From positions 1-32,220 of the forward strand of contig JAJQCG010000166.1 of assembly GCA_021202815.1 (NCBI GenBank): DNA of 32,220 nucleotides, given 5' to 3'. Within the stretch, counting starts at the first letter, position 1. Every line of letters begins with the position of its first letter. The position numbers and the translations under genes were made by a program. Below the pieces are notes generated by a model. It had not been told where the DNA came from and made no database searches. It saw only the letters and a program-made list of their open reading frames with translations. This DNA is from Lachnospiraceae bacterium. Its GTDB lineage: Bacteria; Bacillota; Clostridia; Lachnospirales; Lachnospiraceae. Positions 10,101 to 22,100 of the stretch are shown in pieces.

Positions 10101-13100
10101 GTAGCCACGCCCACCTTGTTGACCGCCTTCATCGGGGAGAGCGCGACATTGTCAAACTCCGTATTACAGCGCAGCGTCAGCGTTCCGGCGTAGTAAATCG
10201 TATACTGTTCGCCGTCGCTGTAGATTCTCACACTGCCCGCCTTTGTCGGGAGCGTCAGGGTGCTGTAGGATCCGTTATTTGACGCATTTCCGATCTCCAC
10301 ATCAGTCAGAAGCTCGATCTCATAGTTCTCATAGGCCTTCGTACCGCTCTGATAACGGCTCAGAATGTTGATCTCCGTCACCGCCTCCTCGAAGGTGGCA
10401 AAAAGCGTATTCCCGATCTCAGAAGCTACATCATCCACCGTCTCCAGATAGTGCAGCCGTACCTCGATCCCTGATGTGCTCATATATTTGATCAGGCTGC
10501 CGGATTTGACGAGCCCGTAACCCGATGTCGAGGCACCCATACCGGCATTCTCTACGGTCGTTGTGCTCGTCTCTTCTCCGTCTTCACTTGATGTCGTAGT
10601 ATAACTCGTATAGTAAGGTTCGAACCAGGACGCATAGGCCTTCGATGCGGTCAGGAGCGTCATGCCGTCATAGAGCTGCGCGAACTGTGAGGCGCTGTTA
10701 TTATAATACAGTCCCACTTTTATGGCCGCTTCTCCGGCGGTTTCGGTCGAGTCGTCAGTGTCGTCGTCTTCAGACGAGCTTTCTGTCTCTTCCGTATCGG
10801 TCGAATCATCCGCCTCTTCTTCGCCGTAAGACACCTGACCAGTGATCGTGAGCTGGCTCACGCCGCTGCTGTTCTGCTTCGCAAAAATCTCATTATCATA
10901 ATCCCGGCAGACGACAGTCCCCAGCTTGACAATCCCGTCGCCGGCTGTGTCGGTTCCCGCCGAGATCGTGGCGCTCTCGAGCGTCACCGTGCCAGTGCAG
11001 GTAATATTCTTCGCGCTCAGAGAGCCTCCGGAGACATACTCGCCCTTCAACATTGTCAGGTTTGTCGCCGTCAGCGCACCGCCCGAAACATCGAGCTCCA
11101 CCCCTCCATAGAGGTTCAGATTCGTCACACCGCTAAAGCTTCCGGAAATCTCGAGGGCGTTCAGACTGCTGAGTTCATTGTAAAAGCTCACCGTTCCAAA
11201 ATTTGTCAGCTTTGTCGCGACTGCGGTGAGGGGCGAGTCCCCATCTCCCTGGTAGAAGGTGAAGCTGCCCTTTGCGCTGCCGCTGACCGTTCCCACCAGG
11301 CTTTCATATGTCGTGCCGTCCTCCGAAGTGGCACTGCCGGGAACCGCATTCATCACCAGATCCCAGCTGCTGCCCGCGATATTGAAGGTTGTGGAGGCAT
11401 AGCTCGTCACGCCGGAGACGGTCGTCTTCTTCAGCGCAATCAGGCCCACGCTCTCAAAGGTCGTATCGCAGCGAAGCGTCAGCGTCGTACCGGTGAAGAA
11501 GAAATAATAATTCACAGACGATTCCGCCGTGGCAGTGTCACAACAGTCGTCCTCTTCTTCCCCAGTCGTCTGCTCCTCACTTTCCGCGCCATTCTCCGAA
11601 GTGTCTTCACTGTCTGTGGACTCCTCCACATACGGCGCGATACACACAGCCGCCGCCTTCGTCGGCATGGAAAGCGTAGCCTTTGGCGAGGAAGCGCTTC
11701 CCACATCTGTCATGAGCAGCATCTCATAGTAAGCGCTCATGTCCGCAATGCGGTCGATCTCCTTCACCGCCTGATCCCAGTCCAGGAAATCGGCCTGGTA
11801 GACCGCTTCCGACATCTCGCTGTCCTCATAGCCGAGTAGCCGGACAGCCATCTCCTGATCGGTCAGATACAGCCCGCCATCATACTTGTAGAGCGAATAG
11901 GCGATCATTGTCTCCTCGCCGTCTTCGTCTTCTGCGCTCACTTTGTATGCCGCTTCCGTAAATGTAAGTTTTTCAGAGTTCGCTGCAGTCGAATCAACCA
12001 TCAGCACGCTGAAGTTTTCCGTCGAGGCCTTCGTCAGCACCGCAATCTTGTCATAAGAAGTCGGCGTCTCACCATCTGCGATGTTCAGCGCGGCAGCCTC
12101 GTCCTCGGTCATGGCATGGTAAGACTTATCCGTCGAGTCGTACAGATATGGCACAATCTCCACCGCCACCCCGCTGACAGTTCCCGAAATCGTGAGCTGG
12201 GTTGTCGATTTCGCACTCGCCGTAAAGCCCGTATACAGGCGTACAACCGGCGTTTCGCTCTCCTCCCCTGATTCTTCCTCCTCTTCCACTGCGCTCAGCG
12301 TCGTCAGCTTCATCGCATTGTACGTGGTGATGGAGGATTCTGTGCCCTGCACGTTCAGATTCGTCACCGTAATATAAGAGTCTGCGCTCAAGGCGGCGTC
12401 GTTCAGCTGCAGGTTCGTGGCCGTCACATAGCTGACCGCATACAACGAAGAAGCATTCCCCGAGGAATCCTCATCCAGAGCAAGCGTTCCAACCGACACC
12501 TGCTTCTTTACATAGACATCCAGACCCTCCACGCTCAGCGTGCCCTTCGAGCCGCTGACATAGCTGAACACCAGATCAGCAGCCTGAATTTCCTCGTCCG
12601 TTTCGAACTCATCGGTAAGCGTTGCCGTTCCTTCCGCGAAGCTCAGCGTATAGGTGTAGCTGCCCAGCGTCGGGGTCACGGAATAGGACGGCGTAAATCC
12701 CGTCTTACTGTTGTATGTCCCCTCGGTCAGCTGTATATTTTTAAAGCATACATTACATCTGGGCGTCAGCGTACCCGTATAGCAGAGCACCGTGTAAGAA
12801 TCGCTGTCTGAACCTGTCGTTGAATCCTCATCAGTCCCGTCAGTAGATGACGTATCTTCCGACGCGTCTTCGGAAGCGCCGATAATCGTCACCGAGGCCG
12901 CCTTTGTGGGAAGCGTCAGCGCGCCGTAAGCGCCCTCCTTTGCCGTTCCCACTTCCCCCGTGCTCAGGAATTCAATCGTGTAAGCCGCCGTCGCATCCGC
13001 CGCGTTGTTGATGATCGTCACAGCCTCATAGAAGCTGGCGGCATAAGATACCGAGGAGGTCGTCCCGACCGAGGTCTTCGTGATGCTGACGGCCATGCCG

Positions 13101-16100
13101 TCTTTATCGCTGTTATATACATAGCCGCTGGTATTCTTGTAAGCGATCCAGTTGGCCGCGGAAATCTCATCGTTTCCGACAACCACTACGCTATATGTGA
13201 CGTTCTCTGTTCCCTCGTCAGCCGTGCCCTCCGACGCGTCTGCTTCCGTATCGCTTTCCGAGTCATCTGCCGACCACTTTCCGTAAGGATAGGCGACAAA
13301 CATATCCGCATCCGCCTTGAGCGCGGTGACGAGCATCACATTTTTATAAGAGTCCAGATACTCGACCTTGTTCGTCATGCAGTCCGCCGTAGCCAGGCGG
13401 AAAAGCAGCGGATCCGACACTGTCCCGGTGATCGTCATCTGAGACAGCCCGGCGGAGGTCTGTTTGCTCGCCAGGTAGCCGCCGGTCATCCCGGAATTGT
13501 ACACATTCGCGATGGAGGTCTTGCCCAGAGCGTCCCAGGAGGACTCTCCTGTCAGCGTCAGGTCATAGACCGTCGCCGCGCCGCAGCTCGTGAGCGCCGT
13601 ATCCTCCAGCGCCAGGTTGCCGATGCTGCTGATGCCGGTCTTCAGACGCAGCGTACAGTCGATCAGCATAACGTCCGTCGTCTTGTTCGTGCCGGTGATC
13701 TGACTGATAAAACCCGTGGTCTCCTCATATCCGTTTTCCCACGTATCATCCGCGTATGTAGACACGTTGTTGAGCGTCAGGGACGCACCCGCGTTCGTTT
13801 TCGTCACTGTGACCTTGAAATCAGCCGTCGTTGTATTATCCGAGTAGCTGCGCGTGGAATAGAGCTGCACGGATTCCAGCGTCAGATTGCCGTAGGCGGT
13901 AATATTTCCGTAAAACTGCAGCACTGTCCTGCTCTCGCCATCGTCTGTTACGTCTGTCTCTGTGCCAGTCGTATCCTCGTCAGACGTGTCCGCGGCCACC
14001 GGGCAGACAGTCACGGAGGCCGCCTTGTTGCTGCCGGGCATCGTGAGCGCGCTGTACGCGTTGCTGTCGGTGATATTCGTATCCAGCACATCACCGTCCA
14101 GTTCCACGGTGTAATCCATCGAGGAATCCGCGAGCACCGTGATCTCATTCACTGCCTGATTCCAGTCCAGACAAACGGTGCTGACTTCGACAGAATCCGC
14201 TTCATCCGAATCCTCTGTATAGACCAGTGTGACCGTATCCGGCATTTCCTCATCAATCAGATAGAAGGCCTTACTCGCCTTTACCAGCTGATAGCTTTTT
14301 GTGGAGCTGTCTTCCTCCATCTCTGCGTCATCCGTCGTATCGGATGCAGTCACAGTTTCTTCTTCCGAATTGCCCTCTTCCTTTTCCGTATTATAGGCCT
14401 CTGCCAGTTCCTCCAGCGTCTCCTCGTCCAGCAGGAAGGTAAATGCGGAGGTCGGCGCTTTCGTAATATTCGCCAGCTTCTTCGCATCCGTCAGGCTCGT
14501 CTTAACGCCGCTCATGCTCAGAATCAGATCCTCTGCTGTCAGGTCGCAGCTCATGTTCAACTCCAGCGGATATGCATTGCTCCCGCTGACCGTGCCGCTG
14601 ATCGTCAGGTACGTGACATTTTTCGCCGTCCTGCCGTAGGTGATCCGGTTCGCTCCCGCATCACTGTTTTCGCTCTCATCATTATTCTCAATGTTCGTGA
14701 TCGTCACAGTGCTACTGGTTGACAGCTCAGCGTCCCCCTGCAGGATAAGCGTGGTGACCGTGACCGTGCCGCCCGCTGTCAGCGTGACGCCGCTTTCCAG
14801 CCTGAGCACGGTGCTCTTCAGCACGCCCTGAATTTCCGCATCCTGACTGACCACGAGCTCCTTCGAGTTCTGCACATTGCTCGTCAGCGTCAGACCCTCG
14901 CTGTCCAGCGTCGTGGTCTGCTTCGCGTTACCCGTAATCGCGCCGAGGTTTGAGCCATCGGCCACGGAGACGTTTCTCAGCGTCAGATCATAGACGCCCG
15001 TGGAAAAGCCCAGCGTCGTACCTGCCTTTTTCGCGGTCAGAGGCGCAAAGACCACATCGTCAAATACAGTCGCGCATTTCAGCGTCAGAGTATTCGTATA
15101 ATAGATGGCCTTCGCACTGCCCGTGGAGCTTCCCTCGCTGGTGATGATTGCCTCTGCCGCATAGGTGGGCAGCGTGACAAACAGCGGGGAGGAGCTGCTC
15201 CCCACATCCTGCAGCAGCATCAGCGTATAGGTCGCCGAAGAATCTTTCAATGTGTTGATCGCTGTCACAGCGTCAGAAAGGCTGGGATAATAGTCGAGTA
15301 CTTTTCCTTTTTCCTCCACATCCTCCAGACTGGAATCGGACCACACACCCTCACAGAGCGCAACCATAATCTCATCACTCTGATAGACATAGATGGCCGT
15401 TCCCGACTTTTTCAGAATGTAGCCGTCCATACTATCGGAGCTGTACTCCTCGCTGCAGCCGACGTTTTCCTCCCACGGGAGGAATTTGTCCGCGTCGGCG
15501 TTCTTCGCCGTCAGAAGCTGTCCGGTCGCAGACGGTGCGTTTTCAAGCGTCACGGCGGTATCATTGATTGTCTCGGTGAGCGCGGGATAGACGCCCACAT
15601 GGATCCGGTCCGTACTCTCATCCTGCAGCACGACCGTACCGGACACATTCAGATAGGGCGCCTTGTTCACAGCCTGCCGCCTGGTGTAGAGATACGCCTC
15701 GTCTGTGGTGCAGGTCAGCGTGCCCGTGATATTGAATGTCTTGTCCACGGTGATCGATGACTCTCCTAAAAGGGTAAGATTCGTGAGGGCGACACTGCCC
15801 TCCACGTCCAGCGTGCCATTCTGGAACACCGCGTTTGTAACCGAAACGGAAGCCGCGTAGCTGTCCACCTCATTGCTGTACAGCAAAATCGTACCCTGGT
15901 TGTTCAGCGTCGTGGCGCTTAAGGCCGGAGCCGTCCAGGTCTTCTGATTTGTCGTGTATTCTCTGATAACAAGCGTCTGGGAACTCTGGATCGTGATCTG
16001 CGCAAAGCTTTTCACGGTTCCGCAGATCAGGCTCGCGTCAGTTGTCACTTCGTCTCCTGCGCTGCCCGTAGTATACCCATTCGTCTCCGTAAACAGGCGC

Positions 16101-19100
16101 GCACCCTTTCCAAGCGTCAGCGTGCCCTTATTGCCGCCTGTCAGAGCCAACGGCGTGTGAAAGATCACATCGCCCTCAATATCCAGCGCGTAAGCGCCGA
16201 CAGAGAGCGTCATAACCGGCGGGTAATCGGTGTATTTATCAGCCGTCGTGACATAGGTCGAACCGGACTTCACCATCTGGACAAGATCGATATTTTGCAG
16301 CGTTGTATTGGTCGTCAGCGAGATGCTGCCCGTGAAATATACGGTAGTGGTCGTCCCGTCGATCAGCAGGCTGCTCACGTATGCCGCCGTGGGCATCGTC
16401 AGCGCTGCAGGCGAGGAGTACGTGGAATCCGTGATCGCCGTCTGCAGCTCCATCGTATAATCCCGCTTTGTCTTCAGGTTGTTGATCTCCGTCGAGGCTT
16501 GGGCGATCGTCAGGCAGTATGTCTCCATATCCGCGTCCCAGCCGTCCGCATGATCCTCGTCCGTGTAGGTCAGCAGAACGCCGGGCTCTATCGTCGTACA
16601 GCTCAGATAACCGGAGGACTTGACCAGATAGAAGCCTGTTCCCTCCGTATCATCCGCATTCAGCACGGAAATCTGCTTGGTGGAAACGTTCAGCACTTTG
16701 GCGATCTTTACTCCGGAGGCCAGCAGGCTCGCGTCAACCGCATCGCTATCGCCAAAGTCCAACTCCACATATTCTCCGTTCAGTTTCTCCTGAAGACCAA
16801 TCGTCAGACTATCATCTTCCGCCGCATATACGTCCCCGTTGATCGTCATGCTCGTCGAAACTGCGGTGATTACATTATTTTTGCGCGTGACGGTCGCATA
16901 ACCAATCAGCACGGATGCTGTCCCATCTACCGTCTCCGCATAGAGATTTCCGATATTGACCGTACTCTGCACGCTCAGCATCGTCCCATACAGATATACA
17001 TTTCCCACGCCCGACACCGTGCCCGACACCGTCAGGTCGCTGCCGGAAAGAGTCAGAGAAGAAGCCCCGCTCACGCCGGATCCGGAAATCGAAGTGATCT
17101 TCTTATCTTCCTCTATATCACAGCTGTCCAGCACAAGCGACCAGGCGCTTAAGGTGATCGTGCCGGAGCTCTTCGGGGACAGCGTGATATTTTCCAGGGT
17201 CACATTGCTCTTCAGCGTGATCGAGGAGTTGAAATAAATCGTCTTATTTGTATTGTCAGAACTGGTTTCCGAATTGTCAGTCTCATCGCTTGTGGCTGCG
17301 GCGGCACTGTCCGTCTCCGTCGCGCCGGTAATGACCAGCCCCGCCGTCTTTGACGGGAAGGTCAGGTTCGTGCTCGTCTTTGTCACGACCTCGGCGGTAT
17401 CGTCCTGTATCGTGATTTTATACTTTGTACTTGTATCTGCCAGGCGATCGATCTCAGAGAAGGCCTCCTGCAGCGTGGCGAAGGCGCCGTTCGTCACATA
17501 AGTCTCTTCCGTGTCATCGTCACCCGCCACCAGGGTGGTCAGCAGTACTGCGGCCTCCGAAGTGCCGCTTCCGCAGCGGATCACGGTGCCGTCTTTGTAC
17601 GCCGCATACGATACACTGTACATCGTGCCGCCCTCGTCATCCGTTGACTCTGTCATTTCTCCAACATAGAACCAGCTGGCAGAAACCTTCGTGGCGTTCA
17701 GAAGGGCGTCGCCCTCGGCGTATCCTGTATCTTCATCGTCCTCCAGCGCATGCACGATCACGCGCAGCGCGGCGCCGATCACAGAAGTCTCCGGCAGATC
17801 GCTGTCCTCATCCGCCGCAAATCCGGTGACCTGCACCGTCACATCACCGCAGAGATCTTCTGCGTCTGTGCTCACCGTTCCGGTAATGGTCAGGATATTT
17901 GAAGAACTGTTCCCACCGTAGCCCAGCACGTTACCCGCGCTGCCCGAGACCACGTTCACAAGACTCATCTTGCCGTTCGTGTCCAGCATGGAATATCCGA
18001 GCGCTTCGAAATCCTCTGTATTTTCGGAACCTTCCAGCGTCAGCGTATTGGTAACTGCCACAGAACCCTGCGCTGAAATGACAGAACCCTTCAGCGTCAT
18101 ATGAGTCACTGCCGCAATCGCAGAGCCGGTCGAGCTTAGACCCGTGCCGATTGTAAGCTCAGAATCAGACACATTTACGGTGCCGATTGTATTCAGATAG
18201 CGGGAAGTGTACAGTTCACTGTCCTCTACTGTGAGCGTGGAGGCCGTCGTCCCCTTGATATAATCGATATAACCGTCCGCAGCCAGCACATTCGTCAGCG
18301 TCAGATCCTTCCCGTTCAGCGTGATCACACTGGCATAGGCTTCATACTCGCCCGAGGAGCTGCTGTACTTTGTCGGCTGCAGCTCGATATTTTCAAAGCT
18401 TGTGTCCACGGTCAGCGACAGATTTCCCACGAAGGAGAATACGACTCTGTCTTCATCGCTGTCGCCGACTCCCCGGAAAATGAGCTCGCCCACCTTCGTC
18501 GGAAGAGTCAGGCTTTCCTCTATGATCACATCGTCCGTCAGCTCTATAATATAGGTCATGGAAGTGTTGGCAAGCGTATTCAGATAAGACTGGGCGTCCG
18601 TCCAGCGGGTAAAGGCGGCGAGCAGCGTCTCTGTTCCATTCGTCCCCTGTGCGTAAACGGCGATCCACTCACCGCCCACGCAGATCTTCTGCCCATTCTG
18701 ATAGACGACCGTATAAGAGGAATAATCCTCAGAAGTCGTCACGGTCTCCGGCTGCTCTGCCTTGCAGTACGCGACCGGGAAGCTGGAAATCTTCGTGGTG
18801 AAAAGCGTCGTGCGCGGAGACGCGCCCGCCACCGTGTATGTGCCGTCATTATCCAGAACCGGCTCTCCTTCTTCATCGACGGCAACGATCCCGCAGCTTA
18901 AATAGACCTCCGTGTTCGTCTGCGATACCTTCGTCAGAAATGACACGGACGCCCCCTCATACTGATAGAAATGCGCGTCGCCGTCCGTCTCGCCGTCCTG
19001 GCCGCCGAGCACGGTATTGTAGATTGTGGCAGACTCCTTCACCACAAAGACGGAATCCGCCTCCAGATACGTCGTCCCACTGCTCGCCTGCACAAAGGTG

Positions 19101-22100
19101 CCACAGACAAACACCGCGCCGCTCTTATTGTCCAGCGTGGAAATCGTCTTCGCCGTCTCCACGCGCAGCGTGCCATAATTCTCAATCGAGCCGGATACCG
19201 TATCCACCGACCAGTCGCCGGAATTTACATAGAGCTGTTTGACCGTGATAACAGAATTTAACGTATAAGAGCGCGTATCTTCCTGCGTTTCGTCACTGTC
19301 CGCTGTCTCGTCTGTCGCAGCAGTACTCTCTGTCTCTTCCAGCAGCACGGAACCGCTGCTCGCCATGATGTTCACGCCATCAATAAGGAGTGTGCTGTCC
19401 TCCTCGTCATTTTCCGACGCAGTTGTATCCGTGCTTTCCGTCCCTGCATCATCCGATGCCGCCGTGTTCAGCGATTCTCCATCCGCGAAGGTGACAATCC
19501 GGAAAGAATAACTCCCGGAAGACGGCGTCGCCGTTAGACTCAGCGTGCCATTCGTCGACGCCGAGCTCACCAGACGAAGTCCCTCGTGCAGCGTCACCGT
19601 CGCCTTTGAGGAGGAAAGCGTATAACCATTCAAATCAAACTCCGCGTAGGAATAGAGAACATTTCCATCCTCATCCTCCTCCGAATCCGCCGTCAGGATC
19701 AGCTCCGTCACATAAGTCGGCAGGGTGATGTTCTTCGTCATCGCCGAATCATGCACAAAGACAAAGGTGTAGCTTCCCTCCTCGCTGCCAAAGGCCGCGG
19801 CCAGGCCGCTGACCGCCAGATCAAAGCTGCCAAAATTTGCGAAAGCATCCCCGTATTCCACGCGCACCACCGCGTCATAGACTGTGATCGTGGACGTATT
19901 CCGGTACAGGCACTGCTCGTCATTTTCCGTCAGGCAGAAATATGCCACGGGAATGTTCGCATCCGTCTGACTCACACTGAGAGCCGTCTCTCCGTCTTCG
20001 AAGGAAACATAAGTCGGGTCAGCGTCTTCATAGTATTCCCATGTGCAGGCAATCACGGTCATTTCCCGCTTTCCCAGGCTGACCGCGTAGCTGAGCGCTG
20101 ACGCCTTCGTGAGCATACCGGTAATGCTCAGTTCCCCCTGTAAACAGGGATTTTCTGTGTTAGTACTCAGATAAACCGTATCCAGATTGATATAGAAGGG
20201 TTCATAGACTCCGTCCGCATCCGTACTTCCCGTGACGATGGAGAGATCCGGAATCTCAGCCTTCCCGCGGATCGAGAGCGTGCTCCCGCCAGCAGCTGTC
20301 AGCGTCCCGCTGATCGTCATCCTGTCCACACTCAGACTGACATTGCTGTCGCTGATCGTCAGACCGCCTGATGTGGAAGAAGTATCAAAGCTCAGATCTG
20401 GAATATCATATACCGTTGTATTCTCCTCATCTCCCGCTTTCAGAGTCAGGGAGAGGTCCTTCTCCACCACAACACTGCCGCTGCGGTCGGCGGAACTGTC
20501 GTAAACATCCATCTGAATCGTCGTGTCAAGGAAAACCGTCATCTGAAAGCCGTTCAGATCCAGTTCGCAGAACTCTGCCCCCTCCGGCAGTTCCAGGATG
20601 CCGTCATACACATATACATTATCGTACAGTTCCAGACGGAAATCTGTATAAGTGCCCGTACACTCTTCGGCGTAGTCCATGGCTTCGCGAAGACTGTCAA
20701 AATATCCCAGCACAGTCGCCGTCGTCGTTCCCTCGTTCTCATCGGAAACGAGGCCATAGAGCCGCACCGGAGCCTCCTCATCGTCCTGTTCCGTTACCGT
20801 ATAGGCTTCCTCTTCCAGTGTCGGGTAGATAAAAGAAAAACTTCCCATACCGCTGAAGGTCATTTCCGGCAGATGATCCATGGAGACCGTGAAGGTATTG
20901 ATATAGCCCGCCGATCCGCTCCCCGCGAGAAAATACGTATAAGCAATCTCAGAATCCTCGGAATCCGGATCGTCCCAGGTCACGTCCACAAGATACCATT
21001 TACCGTCCATCTGCACATAGTTCCACGCGTGGGCGCCCATATCGTAATCGGCCGAGGTCACCCCGTAACCGGTGACCAGCACACAGTCGAGCCCCATCGC
21101 GTCGCAGAGCACCTTGAAGGCCTTGGAGTAACCATCGCAGACCACGGATTTCCCGACATCTCCATATCCAAGGAAGGCTGCCGAGGAAGTGTGTGCATAA
21201 TCATAGGATGTGTCGTCCATATGATTCGCGGCGGTGGTATTATAAGTAATTGTATCGCAGAGATAATCGTGAATAAGCTTTACGGCAGTATAGTCGCTGC
21301 AGCCGGTACTGGTATAACTGGTCTCGCCCGTCCCGTCGACCGTCTCCTCTTTCAGCCCCAGTTCTACAAGAATGCTGTAAACCGCCTCCCAGTAGTCCTC
21401 GACCTGCGACATCGCACCAGAGTAATACTCGCTGGCCGTAAGCGTAATTTCAGCAATCTTACCGGTATAACCGGTTGACGAACCGGAATCAGTGCTGGCG
21501 CTGATCTTATAGCCGATTTTCATGCTGCTGAACCAGAAAACCTCCGGATAGTCCAGCCAGAACGCGTTGAAAGCTCGGCTGTACGCCTCGCTCATATCAT
21601 CGCAGGCAGCATTATAGTTATCATCCGTTGTGATGCTCCTCGTAACAGTGCCATCCTCAGCCTCGCTCTCAGTGATCGAGGCTTCAAAAGTGAAAGGATT
21701 CGACAGCGTAAAGGAGCACTCTCCTGTAGTATAATTTGTGGTATCGGTATAACCATTCACCATAGCCTCATAGAGCTGCAGAGCCACCTCGCCAACGGTC
21801 GTCCCATCATCAAGCTGCGCGCCGAAAGAGCCGCTCCACTCCGCTGTCTCCTCTTCCTCCGAGATCGCGCTCACCGCATTCGTCTCAAGCGTCTCATCAC
21901 TGACCCAGCTGTTGCCGCTCTCTGTTTCCTCATAGGCGGTATATACTTCATCCGCGCTGTCAGACTCTGTGTTCTCGTCCGCAGTGGATTCTGCCGCATC
22001 CGCACTGTCCTCCTCAGCCGCACTGCTGCCGATGGTCGTCCCCTCCTCCGAAGACGACGCGTCTGCCTCGGTGCTGCCGCCATCCGCAGAGCTGTCATCT

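Noticed and set aside
16157-17152. 331-aa plus-strand ORF opposite the giant gene (and many shorter plus-strand ORFs from 7250 to 22200)
   Set aside because: Antisense shadow of a biased, repetitive coding strand: Arg/His/Gln/Pro-rich translations with no recognisable domain, while the opposite strand has clear domains.
9900-20750. CRISPR array or short tandem DNA repeats in the giant gene
   Set aside because: The repetition is at the protein level with ~1-kb degenerate units; no short identical repeats with regular spacers and no cas genes.
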